Notes under the pieces: model-generated
The model's database searches: none
What the model was told of the DNA's origin: nothing
Seen by the model: only the letters and a program-made list of their open reading frames with translations
Shown: piece after piece, positions 30,340 through 39,240 of the stretch
Numbering within the stretch: position 1 is the stretch's first letter
Layout: every line of letters begins with the position of its first letter
NCBI GenBank assembly: GCA_017416345.1
Contig: JAFQCR010000038.1
Coordinates: forward strand, 1 to 48,041
Reading direction: 5' to 3'
Origin: Clostridia bacterium
GTDB taxonomy: Bacteria > Bacillota > Clostridia > Oscillospirales > Acutalibacteraceae
DNA: 48,041 nt
Made by a program: the position numbers and the translations under genes

Positions 30340-30897
30340 TCAAATATACCAAAGATCCTTTTTACCGGTCGATACCGCTAAAGCACCCTGGCTCAAAGCA
30401 TCCATGACCTCGGGCTTCGACTCGATAAGTCCGCCTGCAATAACGGGAACCTTGCCCTTGGAAAAGCGTTTTATCACCTTGCCTGCAATGCCCGGCATTA
30501 TCTCAACAAGGGTGGGGGAGGATGCGTGCAGGACCTCCTCAATACTGTCGACCCCTTGCGAATCGAGTGCAAAGAAACGCTGAACCGTGATAAGTCCCAG
30601 CTCTTTTGCGGCCCTTATCAAATGTGAACGCGTGCTGATTATACCATCAACCTCGCATTTTGTCAAGTACTGGATTCCTGCCTTGTCCTTGCCTATTCCG
30701 TCGGCAAGGTCGATATGCACCAATACAAGCTTATCTTTCCCGTGCGCCTTGGTAATAAGGTCGGCAACCGTTAAAACGTTACAGCCCAAAAGGAAAATGA
30801 CCTCACTCGGAGACTCCAAAGCCTCTTGAAACTTATCCTCACGTATGGCCGAAATAACGGGACAGTTTTCCAGCCGTTCGATCAGCTCGGTTCGCAT
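30340..30897 (-). CDS. glpP: glycerol-3-phosphate responsive antiterminator
   Basis: A 185-residue GlpP-family antiterminator, a TIM-barrel RNA-binding regulator. Family text includes NCPVISAIREDKFQEALESPSEVIFLLGC (about 12-40), LVLVHIDLADGIGKDKAGIQYL (58-79), GIISTRSHLI, and VIAGGLIESKPEVMDALSQGALAVSTGKKDLW at the C terminus, where the phosphate of the ligand would bind. Start ATG 30897 follows AAGGCGGTG; 17 upstream codons are dropped. Its position ahead of a terminator and the GlpO-like operon is the classical arrangement: glycerol-3-phosphate binding should allow read-through. Confidence 0.93.
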   Translation of the reverse strand: MRTELIERLENCPVISAIREDKFQEALESPSEVIFLLGCNVLTVADLITKAHGKDKLVLVHIDLADGIGKDKAGIQYLTKCEVDGIISTRSHLIRAAKELGLITVQRFFALDSQGVDSIEEVLHASSPTLVEIMPGIAGKVIKRFSKGKVPVIAGGLIESKPEVMDALSQGALAVSTGKKDLWYI

Positions 30898-31003
30898 TTT
30901 TTCACCGCCTTGATAAGAATGATCAACATATCTATTACATTTTATCACATTTCATCGCAAATGTAAACCAGAAAATCGTGTAAGAAATTCGGTGTTTTGT
31001 GCA

Positions 31004-31032
31004 TTGTGCTTACTAAAATGATATTATATAAT
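31004..31032 (+). promoter_or_regulatory. promoter of the alpha/beta hydrolase gene
   Basis: TTGTGC (31004-31009) and TATAAT (31027-31032), 17 bp apart, about 35 bases upstream of the start. Confidence 0.55.
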
Positions 31033-31066
31033 GTAATCGATAATACTTTCAAAGGCGGTAGTATCT

Positions 31067-32308
31067 ATGCTTGATGAGAAATGGCTTCACACTATGGAGA
31101 TCTATGACGAGTACGAAAAGCGTTTTGCCAAAACGGCGGCAGAGCGGCAGTTTTACGTGCCGACCGCCGAGGAGGATTTTCAAAAAATAATCAAAAAGAC
31201 CAAACGGATGTTGGCCTTTGACGAGAAACTTATCCCCAAGATTTCCAACATTCAAGAGGTCTGCCGCAACGGCTTCGACAGTTACGAGGTCGTTCAACTG
31301 AAATTCACCACGTGGGAGAATTTTCATTCCTCTCTGACCCTTTATATGCCGCATATCGAGGACGGTCAAAGGGTGCCGCTGGGCTTTGTCTTTTGCGGAC
31401 ACGGCGGCGACGGACGGCTGACCGTGGGCTATCAGCTTATGGCCGAGCGCCTGGCACGAATGGGTATGGCGGTGGTTCTGCCCGACAACATCGGTCAGGG
31501 TGACCGAAGCCGACTTGGGCATCGGGATGCGATAGCTCCGTTTTACTGCGGTCTGACCCTGCAGGGGCTTATTCTGATGGAGTCGGTTGCGCTGATACGC
31601 CATTTTGTGAAGCAATCTTGGGTCGATACCGAAAAAGTCAGTGCCTGCGGTAACTCGGGTGGCGGAACGCTTTGTCTGTTTTTGGCGGCATTGGCACCCG
31701 AGATCAAGATGCTTTGTCCAACGGGATATTCCTCGGATTTTGGTTATCTTTTGGCAAAGGAGCGCAGGCATTGCGCCTGCAACCTCATTCCCGGGTGCGC
31801 TTACGGCCCCGAAATGTGGGAGATTTTGTCCTGCTTTGCACCCAAGCCCTTGATGATCGAGCAGGGCGCAAACGACCACCTTATCCCTTATGATCTGTTT
31901 ATGCGGACGGCTCGCAAGGTCTCACACGTTTACCGTCAGTTGGGCGCCAAGGATAGCTTCTCGGCTCAATGGACAAAGGAGGGTCATGCGTGGACACCTG
32001 CTGACCGCACCGTTATAGTGAAGTTTATTGCCGAGCAGCTTGGTCTTGAGGCGGTCGAGACCGACAATGAGGAGATCCTAAAAAATATAAAGGATTGGCA
32101 TATCGCACAGCCTGCCGACGGTCTTACGACCGATCAGCTTGCCCAAAGGTTGACGGGAAAAGCAGTACCCGAGGGCATCCTGCTTTCCGATATTTTCAAG
32201 CCGCAGTTTCACGGCCGACCGATCGAAAGGGATGAGATAATCCCCGACATCGGCCGAGGTGATGTTATGGAAATTCTGGCACAGATGGAATGTGCCCTGC
32301 AAAAATGA
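31067..32308 (+). CDS. alpha/beta hydrolase (large acyl esterase-like)
   Basis: A 413-residue alpha/beta hydrolase related to the dienelactone hydrolase/acetyl-esterase group with an extended N-terminal region. The nucleophile motif is ACGNSGGGTLCLFLAAL with Ser near residue 198; the oxyanion region is FCGHGGDGRLTVGYQ (about 107-121), and MIEQGANDHLIPYDL (about 263-277) supplies the candidate acid, with TKEGHAW (His near 307) as the catalytic base. No signal peptide, so it is probably cytoplasmic. It is divergent from glpP and ends in a REP cluster. Substrate unknown; deacetylation of sugars is plausible. Confidence 0.82.
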   Translation: MLDEKWLHTMEIYDEYEKRFAKTAAERQFYVPTAEEDFQKIIKKTKRMLAFDEKLIPKISNIQEVCRNGFDSYEVVQLKFTTWENFHSSLTLYMPHIEDGQRVPLGFVFCGHGGDGRLTVGYQLMAERLARMGMAVVLPDNIGQGDRSRLGHRDAIAPFYCGLTLQGLILMESVALIRHFVKQSWVDTEKVSACGNSGGGTLCLFLAALAPEIKMLCPTGYSSDFGYLLAKERRHCACNLIPGCAYGPEMWEILSCFAPKPLMIEQGANDHLIPYDLFMRTARKVSHVYRQLGAKDSFSAQWTKEGHAWTPADRTVIVKFIAEQLGLEAVETDNEEILKNIKDWHIAQPADGLTTDQLAQRLTGKAVPEGILLSDIFKPQFHGRPIERDEIIPDIGRGDVMEILAQMECALQK

Positions 32309-32905
32309 CGGGCGAACAGAAAAGCCTCTACAGAAGTTCCCTTTAGACGAGGGTGACTCCCCATAAAATGGGGAGATGTCACGAAGTGACAGAGGGGACC
32401 GCCACGGTAAGTGGCTGTCACCGCAGGTGACTGAGAGAGATAAGCCGGCTTGTGACGGGCGATTCGTGAATCGCCCCTACAATGAGGTGAATTGCTTCTT
32501 GCAGGGACCGACCTCCCGGGCGGTTCGCAAAGCCTGTTTGAGACGGGCGAACTAAGTTCGCCCCTACGACCGATCTTTGGCTGTGTTAGCCTTCCCCTTG
32601 AGGGGAAGGTGGCAGGCGAAGCCTGACGGATGAGGTGTTCACAACAGCAACAAACTGCAAATGATACAATACAGTCGGCTTACGGCGGTCGCACACTTAA
32701 GGTGCGTCCCTACGGCCGACCATTGGCCGCCCCTGCGACATGGCAATTTGCCGTTTTGTAGGGGACGGCGCCCACGACGTCCCGCGAAGCCGGCTTACGG
32801 CGGCACGACGAGGGCGTCGTGCCCTACATTGTAGCTATAAGCCTAATTGTAGGGGACGGATCTATCCGTCCCGCACGGAGCGCTCCGCAGGTGTGCTCTT
32901 TTTTA
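32309..32905. repeat. REP palindrome cluster (no gene)
   Basis: About ten palindromes, mostly reverse-oriented, including copies at 32457-32480, GGGCGAACTAAGTTCGCCC (about 32544), CACTTAAGGTG (about 32695), GGGACGGCGCCCACGACGTC (about 32762) and GTAGGGGACGGATCTATCCG (32849-32872). A duplex GCCACGGTAAGTGGC/CACCGCAGGTGAC stretch near 32400 recurs at 41.7 kb in related form. Bases 32457-32679 are the inverted partner of 25179-25401. Confidence 0.8.
32457..32679 (-). repeat. 223-bp inverted repeat, right copy
   Basis: Inverted, ungapped partner of 25179-25401 (about 97 percent identical by my count). Recombination between the two would invert the intervening 7.1 kb carrying the DUF6809/XRE pair, the glp operon and the hydrolase. 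Confidence 0.85.
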
Positions 32906-32975
32906 TATTCAAATCTTCCTCAACGGTTGCAGAATGGGGCGATGGGTGGTATAATATAAAAAAGGAGATGATCTT

Positions 32976-33221
32976 ATGAAACCGAAGAAAATTATTTTGA
33001 CAGTTTTAAGCGTTTTGGCAGTTCTGGCAGTGTTGACCGTGCCCGTGAAGCTTCAGTTCAAGGACGGCGGTTCGGTCTCATGGACGTCGCTGACCTACCG
33101 TGTGGTCAAGTGGTACGATTGGGAGACCGATTCGACCGAGACCAAGGTCTATTTCATCCCCGATAACTTCAAGGACATCAACCAACTCCGAGAAGAGTAT
33201 TTTGCCGCAAAGGATAAATAA
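32976..33221 (+). CDS. small membrane-anchored hypothetical protein
   Basis: An 81-residue protein with a Lys-rich start and one hydrophobic segment ([18 protein letters not shown], about 7-24), a signal anchor or cleavable signal, then a soluble part containing [40 protein letters not shown]. The family is common in gut Clostridia to my recollection but has no assigned function. AAAGGAGATGATCTT provides a strong ribosome site. Its stop is one base before the uvrB start, so the genes are cotranscribed, though a role in repair is doubtful. Confidence 0.75.
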   Translation: MKPKKIILTVLSVLAVLAVLTVPVKLQFKDGGSVSWTSLTYRVVKWYDWETDSTETKVYFIPDNFKDINQLREEYFAAKDK

Positions 33222-33222
33222 A

Positions 33223-35181
33223 ATGGAAACCTTTAAGCTTCATTCAAAATATCAGCCGACGGGGGATCAGCCCGAGGCTATCGAAAAGTTAGTCGAGGGC
33301 TTGGAGCGTGGTGATAAAGAGCAGGTACTCTTGGGTGTTACCGGCTCGGGTAAGACCTTTACCATGGCCAACGTTATAGCCCGTGTCAACCGTCCCACGC
33401 TGGTGCTTGCTCACAACAAGACCCTTGCGGCACAGCTCTGCTCCGAGTTCCGTGAGTTTTTCCCCGAAAATGCGGTGGAATATTTTGTATCCTACTACGA
33501 CTACTATCAGCCCGAGGCGTACATCCCCGGAACCGATACCTACATCGAAAAGGATTCGGCCATAAACGACGAGATAGACAAGCTCCGCCACTCGGCGACC
33601 TGCGCTCTGTCCGAGCGCAACGACGTTATCATCGTTGCATCGGTCTCCTGCATTTATTCTCTCGGTAACCCTATCGACTACCGCAATATGGTCATATCCT
33701 TGCGTCCCGGTATGCAGAAGGACCGTGACGAGCTTATCCACAAGCTGATCGACCTGCAGTACGAGCGTAACGACATCAATTTTATCCGAAACAAGTTCCG
33801 TGTCCGTGGTGACGTGGTCGAGGTCTTCCCGGCCTACTCGGGCGAGACGGCCATCCGCATTGAGTTTTTTGATGACGAGATCGACCGCATCAGCGAGATA
33901 AACCCCTTGACGGGTGAGATAAAGACCGTGCTGGGTCACATCGGAATCTACCCTGCATCGCACTACATCGTCCCCGAGGAGGAAAAGGAGGCCGCTCTCC
34001 AAGACATCCTTGACGAGATGGAGGACAGGGTCAAGTATTTCACCGACCACAAGCAGTTGATCGAGGCACAGCGCATCCGTCAGCGCACCGAGTATGACGT
34101 TGAAATGCTGCGGGAGATCGGCATCTGCAAGGGCGTTGAAAACTATTCCCGTGTGCTGTCACGACGTGAGCCCGGCAGTACGCCTTTTACCTTGCTTGAT
34201 TATTTCCCCGATGATTTTCTGCTTTTTGTGGATGAGTCGCACGTGACCCTGCCTCAGGTAAGAGGTATGCTTGGCGGTGATAAAGCCCGAAAGACCAACC
34301 TTATTGATTTCGGCTTCCGTCTGCCGTCGGCTTATGACAACCGTCCGCTTTCGTTTGACGAGTTCTACGGTCACCTCAATCAGGCGGTCTACGTTTCGGC
34401 AACGCCGGGTGACTTTGAAAAGGCTCACGCAACCCAGGTGGCCGAGCAGATAATCCGTCCCACGGGACTTATAGACCCCGAGATCATTGTAAAGCCTACC
34501 GACGGACAGATCGACGACCTTGTTTCCGAGATAAACGAGCGCACCGCAAAGCAAGAGCGTGTGCTGGTCACGACCTTGACCAAAAAAATGGCCGAGGATC
34601 TCACCGATTATCTTTACAACCTCGGTATAAAGGTCAAGTATATGCACTTTGACGTTGACACGATGGAGCGTATGCGGCTTATCCGTGAGCTTCGCTTGGG
34701 TGAGTTTGACGTGCTTATCGGCATCAACCTGCTCCGTGAGGGTCTTGACATCCCCGAGGTGTCGTTGGTGGCCATTTTGGATGCCGACAAGGAGGGCTTT
34801 TTGCGCTCCGAGACCTCTCTTATTCAGACGGTCGGACGTGCCGCCCGAAATGCAAAGGGTCAGGTCATAATGTATGCCGATAGTGTCACACCGTCGATGG
34901 AGCGTGCGATTTCCGAGACCGAGCGCCGCCGCAAGATACAGTCGGACTACAACACAGCGCACGGCATTGTGCCTAAGACCATTATCAAGGATGTCTATGA
35001 CGTTATCGAGATAACGCCCAAGCAGGACACCGAGAAAAACATCCGTCAGATGTCACGAGAACAGCGTGAGGCCATGATAAAACGGCTGACGGTCGAGATG
35101 AAGCAGGCCGCCAAGCTATTAGAGTTTGAGCACGCCGCCGAGATCCGTGACCGAATTGAGAAGTTGAGAAAAGGTAAGTAA
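33223..35181 (+). CDS. uvrB: excinuclease ABC subunit UvrB
   Basis: A 652-residue UvrB, normal length. Walker A GVTGSGKT (about 37-44), the beta-hairpin [22 protein letters not shown] (about 91-112), DESH Walker B (around 337), helicase motifs [52 protein letters not shown] and QTVGRAARN, and the C-terminal UVR motif (about 615-650) that contacts UvrC. It verifies DNA damage delivered by UvrA and loads UvrC. The start is ATG 33223; 41 upstream in-frame codons overlap the preceding gene in another frame and are not used. uvrA is not in the window. Confidence 0.97.
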   Translation: METFKLHSKYQPTGDQPEAIEKLVEGLERGDKEQVLLGVTGSGKTFTMANVIARVNRPTLVLAHNKTLAAQLCSEFREFFPENAVEYFVSYYDYYQPEAYIPGTDTYIEKDSAINDEIDKLRHSATCALSERNDVIIVASVSCIYSLGNPIDYRNMVISLRPGMQKDRDELIHKLIDLQYERNDINFIRNKFRVRGDVVEVFPAYSGETAIRIEFFDDEIDRISEINPLTGEIKTVLGHIGIYPASHYIVPEEEKEAALQDILDEMEDRVKYFTDHKQLIEAQRIRQRTEYDVEMLREIGICKGVENYSRVLSRREPGSTPFTLLDYFPDDFLLFVDESHVTLPQVRGMLGGDKARKTNLIDFGFRLPSAYDNRPLSFDEFYGHLNQAVYVSATPGDFEKAHATQVAEQIIRPTGLIDPEIIVKPTDGQIDDLVSEINERTAKQERVLVTTLTKKMAEDLTDYLYNLGIKVKYMHFDVDTMERMRLIRELRLGEFDVLIGINLLREGLDIPEVSLVAILDADKEGFLRSETSLIQTVGRAARNAKGQVIMYADSVTPSMERAISETERRRKIQSDYNTAHGIVPKTIIKDVYDVIEITPKQDTEKNIRQMSREQREAMIKRLTVEMKQAAKLLEFEHAAEIRDRIEKLRKGK

Positions 35182-35219
35182 ATGAAAGTTACTGTGCTTT
35201 CGTATAACGAGGTGTTACT

Positions 35220-35402
35220 ATGTCTACCAACAAAATACAAACAGGAATCCGTTTTACTCCCGAAATGCTTTATAAGATCACCTATATTGCCAAGAGCAAT
35301 CTGCGTTCCCTTAATGCGCAGTTGGAGTTTTTAGCCAAGCAATGTATTGATGATTATGAAAACGAGCACGGAAGCATTGATGTTCCGGAGGATGTCTGCT
35401 GA
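35220..35402 (+). CDS. Arc-type ribbon-helix-helix-like small protein
   Basis: A 60-residue protein whose central part, IQTGIRFTPEMLYKITYIAKSNLRSLNAQLEFLAKQCIDDYE, matches the strand-helix-helix pattern of Arc-like DNA-binding proteins (strand 5-11, helices 14-27 and 31-46). The strand residues would contact DNA as a dimer. It follows uvrB by 38 bases with its own GAGGTG ribosome site and precedes the TrmH gene by 11 bases. Target and role are unknown. Confidence 0.72.
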   Translation: MSTNKIQTGIRFTPEMLYKITYIAKSNLRSLNAQLEFLAKQCIDDYENEHGSIDVPEDVC

Positions 35403-35413
35403 CAGAAAATAAA

Positions 35414-36217
35414 ATGAACATTATTGAAATAAACGATTTTTCGGCGCCCGAGCTGGACGTGTTTGCCAGGCTGACCGAGGCGCAGTTGATGAACCATCAC
35501 ATGATAAAAGAGGGCTTGTTCATTGCCGAAAGCCCCAAGGTCATAACCCGTGCGTTGGACGCTGGCTTTCAGCCGATAGCCTTTTTGGCCGAGCGTGGCA
35601 ACCTTTCGGGCGAGACGCTTGAGGTTATAAAGCGGTGCGGTGATATTCCCGTTTACACCGCCGATTTCGACGTGCTGACCAACCTCACGGGGTATATGCT
35701 GACCCGTGGAATGCTCTGCGCAATGAAGCGCCGTGAGCTGCCCGACCCGAAGGCTATTTTGACGCAATTCGACCGTGTTGTGGTGCTTGAGGACGTTATG
35801 AACCCCACCAATTTGGGGGCTATTTTCCGCTCGGCGGCGGCCTTGGGTATGGAGGCCGTGCTGTTGACCCCCGGGTGCAGTGATCCGCTTTACCGCCGTT
35901 CGGCACGAGTCAGTATGGGCACCGTTTTTCAGGTGCCGTGGACATATCTCGGTGAAAATTGGGTCGAGGACCTAAAAAATGCAGGCTTTAAGACCTGCGC
36001 AATGGCTCTGACCGACGATTCGATCTCGATCGACGACCCTTGCCTTGAAAAGGAGCGAAAGCTGGCCATAGTGCTTGGCACCGAGGGTGACGGGCTCAAG
36101 GAAAACACCGTCACGGCCTGCGACTACACCGTAAAGATCCCTATGGCGCATGGGGTTGATTCTTTAAACGTAGCCGCCGCAGGTGCGGTTGCCTTTTGGC
36201 AGTTGAGAAAGCGGTAA
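35414..36217 (+). CDS. TrmH/SpoU family RNA methyltransferase
   Basis: A 267-residue SPOUT methyltransferase that transfers a methyl group from S-adenosylmethionine to a ribose 2'-OH of rRNA or tRNA. The N-terminal substrate-binding domain spans about 1-105; the knotted catalytic domain has VVLEDVMNPTNLGAIFRSAAALGMEAVLL (motif 1, about 117-145), LAIVLGTEGDGL (motif 2, near 216-227) and VKIPMAHGVDSLNVAAAGAVAFW (motif 3, near 238-260). Catalytic Arg in IFRSAA and Glu in GTEGDG are present. Start ATG has a weak ribosome site but the upstream stop is only 11 bases away, allowing coupled translation. Confidence 0.92.
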   Translation: MNIIEINDFSAPELDVFARLTEAQLMNHHMIKEGLFIAESPKVITRALDAGFQPIAFLAERGNLSGETLEVIKRCGDIPVYTADFDVLTNLTGYMLTRGMLCAMKRRELPDPKAILTQFDRVVVLEDVMNPTNLGAIFRSAAALGMEAVLLTPGCSDPLYRRSARVSMGTVFQVPWTYLGENWVEDLKNAGFKTCAMALTDDSISIDDPCLEKERKLAIVLGTEGDGLKENTVTACDYTVKIPMAHGVDSLNVAAAGAVAFWQLRKR

Positions 36218-36236
36218 ATATACATATATATAAAGC

Positions 36237-36273
36237 AAAAGTGCAGACGGTCTATTCACCGTTTGCACTTTTA
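36237..36273. terminator. bidirectional terminator
   Basis: AAAAGTGCAGACGGT and ACCGTTTGCACTTTT form a near-perfect stem between the converging TrmH and YtvI-like genes. Confidence 0.85.
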
Positions 36274-37331
36274 ATTTGCGTCAAATTCGGAAAACGCTCT
36301 GTCAAAATGCTTTTTATAACAATGACCGCAACGGGTGCAAGGAGTATACCCATTGCGCCGAAAAGCCGCAACCCCACAAACACCGATGCCAGCATCAAAA
36401 CGGGATGCACGCCAAGCTTTGAACCGATGATCTTGGGCTCGGTGATGTTGCGGACGGCGGTTATTATAATGTAAAGTATAACAAGCCCGATGGCTCTTGA
36501 CGGGTCACCCGTAAGTGCCGAGACTGCCGCCCACGGGATAAGCACCGTACCCGACCCAAGCACGGGTAAAATATCGACCAGCGCCGTGACCAATGCGATA
36601 ACCAGCGCATATTTTATATTGAGCACCCAAAGTCCGATGAGCAGCTCCGAAAAGGTCAAAGCGATTATTATAATGTACCCTTTGAGAAGCTTTTGAATAT
36701 TTTTTAGGGTGGTGTTTTTGATGTGCAACAGCTTTTCGGCGGTGCGGTGGGGGACGCTTGCTTTCAAAAACGAGGTCAGCTTGTCAAAATCCTTGGTCAA
36801 ATACGCCCCTGCGATAACGGTCACGGTCAGCGACAGCAAAAACGAGGGTATGCTCTGCGCCAGCCTTGCGGCAAGGTCGGTCAAAGCCGATGCGGCCTTT
36901 TCGGCGGCGGCGGTCAGAGCGGCTGTGGGGATGTCCTCCAAAAAGCCGCCCATATCGGGCATCTTGCCGAAAAAGGCGTTGACCTTTTCGACCAAGGCGT
37001 TGTATCCTGCCGATATGCTTTCGGAATATCGGGGCAGGGCGGATATAAGCTCGGTCAGCTGACGGTAAAGCACACGCACAAGCCATACGGCGGCAAACAT
37101 CACCGACCCGAAAAGCACAAAAAACGTGAACACGGCGGCAAATGTCCTTTTGAAGCGGAATTTTTCGCAAAGCCGACGCACAGCCCCCTGCAGACAAAAG
37201 GCCAATACGGCCGCCAGCACAAACGGCAAAAGGGGACCTATCAGCAGACGGACGCCGAAATACGCCACAACGCCCAATACACCGTAAAACAAAGCGTTCA
37301 TCAGTAGTTTTTTCTGCTTTTCAACCGTCAT
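36252..37331 (-). CDS. AI-2E family/YtvI-like sporulation membrane protein
   Basis: A 359-residue polytopic protein of the AI-2E transporter superfamily, closest in size and pattern to the Bacillus sporulation integral membrane protein YtvI. Hydrophobic segments lie near 9-55 (two), 60-85, 145-175, 205-235, 240-265, 270-300 and 310-340; the family motif GSGTVLIPWAAVSALTGDPSRAIGLVILY is at about 260-290 and EPKIIGSKLGVHPVLMLASVFVGLRLFGAMGILLAPV near 305-340. Start at ATG 37331 is preferred to the upstream in-frame ATG 37349. The C-terminal codons overlap the bidirectional terminator. It converges on the TrmH gene. Confidence 0.85.
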   Translation of the reverse strand: MTVEKQKKLLMNALFYGVLGVVAYFGVRLLIGPLLPFVLAAVLAFCLQGAVRRLCEKFRFKRTFAAVFTFFVLFGSVMFAAVWLVRVLYRQLTELISALPRYSESISAGYNALVEKVNAFFGKMPDMGGFLEDIPTAALTAAAEKAASALTDLAARLAQSIPSFLLSLTVTVIAGAYLTKDFDKLTSFLKASVPHRTAEKLLHIKNTTLKNIQKLLKGYIIIIALTFSELLIGLWVLNIKYALVIALVTALVDILPVLGSGTVLIPWAAVSALTGDPSRAIGLVILYIIITAVRNITEPKIIGSKLGVHPVLMLASVFVGLRLFGAMGILLAPVAVIVIKSILTERFPNLTQIKSANGE

Positions 37332-37419
37332 TTTAACACCACAATTCACAAAAAAATTCGCAAAAGTCGGACATATTTATAATATTGTCAAAAAGTTGCA
37401 AAATATGAAAAAATAATGC

Positions 37420-37448
37420 TTGCTTTTCCGAAAAGTATGTGTTATAGT
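37420..37448 (+). promoter_or_regulatory. promoter of the ACT/hom/ask genes
   Basis: TTGCTT (37420-37425) and TATAGT (37443-37448), 17 bp apart. The leader is only about 35 bases, so no T-box or lysine riboswitch can be accommodated. Confidence 0.6.
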
Positions 37449-37489
37449 GTTTTTTAATCAAATACACTGTTTGCGGGAGGCGGATAATA

Positions 37490-37915
37490 TTGGTCAACGG
37501 AATGTTGCTGGTCAACTCCGTCGCATTGCCTGATGTTTTCCAGAAGGTGGTCGAAGCCAAGAAGCTTATTGCTACCGGCATCGCCAAAACTGCCAGCGAA
37601 GCATCACGAATGTGCGGGATCTCCAGAAGCGCTTATTATAAGTATAAAGACTATGTCTTTGAATATACAAGTCCCATCGGGCAAACGGTCTCTTTACAGG
37701 CTGCTTTAAGAGACAAGGCAGGAGTGCTGTCACAGTTTTTGCAGGTGCTTTACAGCAGTAAGGCCAATCTGCTCACCGTAAACCAGGGGTTGCCGGTCAA
37801 CGGCATAGCATCCTTCTCGGTCTCCTTCAGAATTGAGGAGTTCGATTCCGAAAGCCTGCTTGAAAGCCTCGCCGAGATTGACGGAGTTATCTCGGTAAAA
37901 CAAATACACGGTTAA
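37490..37915 (+). CDS. ACT domain-containing protein (PheB/YszB-like)
   Basis: A 141-residue protein with an N-terminal helix-turn-helix-like segment (EAKKLIATGIAKTASEASRMCGISRSAYYKYKDYVFEY, about 24-62) and a C-terminal ACT domain (about 66-139: TVSLQAALRDKAGVLSQFLQVL), the UPF0735/PheB architecture. ACT domains bind amino acids. Translation begins at TTG 37490, set by GGGAGGCGG five to six bases upstream; no in-frame ATG is better placed. It lies directly ahead of homoserine dehydrogenase, as in many Firmicutes, and may regulate the aspartate pathway. Confidence 0.87.
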   Translation: MVNGMLLVNSVALPDVFQKVVEAKKLIATGIAKTASEASRMCGISRSAYYKYKDYVFEYTSPIGQTVSLQAALRDKAGVLSQFLQVLYSSKANLLTVNQGLPVNGIASFSVSFRIEEFDSESLLESLAEIDGVISVKQIHG

Positions 37916-37950
37916 AACTAAAAAGGTTATTTTTGAATTTGGAGATAAAT

Positions 37951-39186
37951 ATGATAGATGTAGCAATTATGGGCCACGGTGTGGTTGGCTCGGGCGTTGC
38001 CGAGGTGCTTCTCAAAAACGCCGAACACATTTCAGAAAAAGCAAAGACCTCCATCAACATCAAGAAAATTCTTGATCTGAGAGAGTTTCCCGGTCTTACA
38101 TACAGCGATAAGTTCACCAAGGACTTTAACGAGATCTTAGACGACCCCGATATAAGGGTCGTTGCCGAGGTCATGGGCGGACTTCATCCCGCATACGAGT
38201 TTACCAAGGCTCTGCTCGAATCGGGCAAAAGCGTTGTCAGCTCCAACAAGGAGCTGGTTGCCGAAAAGGGTGACGAGCTTCTCAGAATTGCCGAGGAAAA
38301 GAACGTGAACTATCTGTTCGAGGCAAGTGTCGGCGGCGGTATCCCCGTTTTAAGACCTATCGCACAGTGCCTTGCCGCTAACGGACTTTATGAGGTGCAG
38401 GGCATCCTTAACGGAACCACCAACTTCATTATGACCAAGATGGTCAGCGACGGCGAGCCGTTCGAGGAGGTTCTGGCCGAGGCACAGCGCCTGGGCTATG
38501 CCGAAAAGGACCCGACCGCCGATGTTGAGGGTCACGATGCCTGCCGCAAGATATGTATTTTGGCGGCTCTGGCCTTTGGCAAGCACGTTTACCCCAAGGA
38601 TGTTTACACCGAGGGTATCACCAAGATAACCTCTGCCGATATTCAGTATGCCGATTTTGCAGGCTGTGTCATCAAGCTTATCGGCCGTGCAAGAATGGCC
38701 GATAACGGCAAATGCTCGGTAACCGTTTACCCCGCATTTGTTCCCAAAAAGAATCAGCTTGCCCACGTTGAGGACGTTTTCAACGCCGTTATGGTAAGGG
38801 GCGACGCTGTGGGTGATGTTATGTTCTACGGCCGAGGAGCAGGCAAGCTCCCCACCGCTTCGGCTGTTGTAGCCGATATTATCGATGCCGTAAAGCATTT
38901 AAGTGCCAGAAAATATCTGTCGTGGGCACCTGCCGAGGACGGATATGTTTCCGACCACACGGAGGATACCGTCCGACTTTACGTCCGTGTTAAGGCCGAC
39001 AAGTGCCGTGACTGTCTGAGAGCCAAGGCAGAGGAGCTGTTCGGCGAACTGCAGTTGCTTGGCCGTAACGGTGAAGCCGGTGACGAGCTGGCATTCATCA
39101 CACCGTTTGCTTCGGAAAAGCAGTTGATGGCACAGCTCGCAAAACTCAACGGAACGGTGCTTTCCACCATCCGTTTGCTGGATTAA
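37951..39186 (+). CDS. hom: homoserine dehydrogenase
   Basis: A 411-residue enzyme reducing aspartate semialdehyde to homoserine, the branch point to threonine and methionine. NAD motif IMGHGVVGSGVAEVLL (6-21), SSNKELVAEKG (about 101-111), and the catalytic signature NGTTNFIMTKM (about 157-167) with GYAEKDPTADVEGHDACRKICILA (about 184-207) containing the active Lys and Asp. A C-terminal ACT-like domain (about 330-411) suggests threonine feedback control. Start ATG 37951 follows GGAGATAAAT. It follows the ACT gene by 35 bases and precedes aspartate kinase by 54. Confidence 0.95.
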   Translation: MIDVAIMGHGVVGSGVAEVLLKNAEHISEKAKTSINIKKILDLREFPGLTYSDKFTKDFNEILDDPDIRVVAEVMGGLHPAYEFTKALLESGKSVVSSNKELVAEKGDELLRIAEEKNVNYLFEASVGGGIPVLRPIAQCLAANGLYEVQGILNGTTNFIMTKMVSDGEPFEEVLAEAQRLGYAEKDPTADVEGHDACRKICILAALAFGKHVYPKDVYTEGITKITSADIQYADFAGCVIKLIGRARMADNGKCSVTVYPAFVPKKNQLAHVEDVFNAVMVRGDAVGDVMFYGRGAGKLPTASAVVADIIDAVKHLSARKYLSWAPAEDGYVSDHTEDTVRLYVRVKADKCRDCLRAKAEELFGELQLLGRNGEAGDELAFITPFASEKQLMAQLAKLNGTVLSTIRLLD

Positions 39187-39240
39187 GTTAAATTTATTTT
39201 GAATATTATCAGAACGAACTTGAAAGGATAGGGTGATTTT

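Noticed and set aside
28772-30583. 603-codon open frame on the plus strand opposite the glycerol-3-phosphate oxidase gene
   Set aside because: It is an antisense shadow of a gene with clear FAD and Fe-S motifs; no ribosome site and no recognisable domain.
37449-37489. T-box or lysine riboswitch ahead of the aspartate-pathway genes
   Set aside because: The leader predicted from the promoter is only about 35-40 bases, too short for either.
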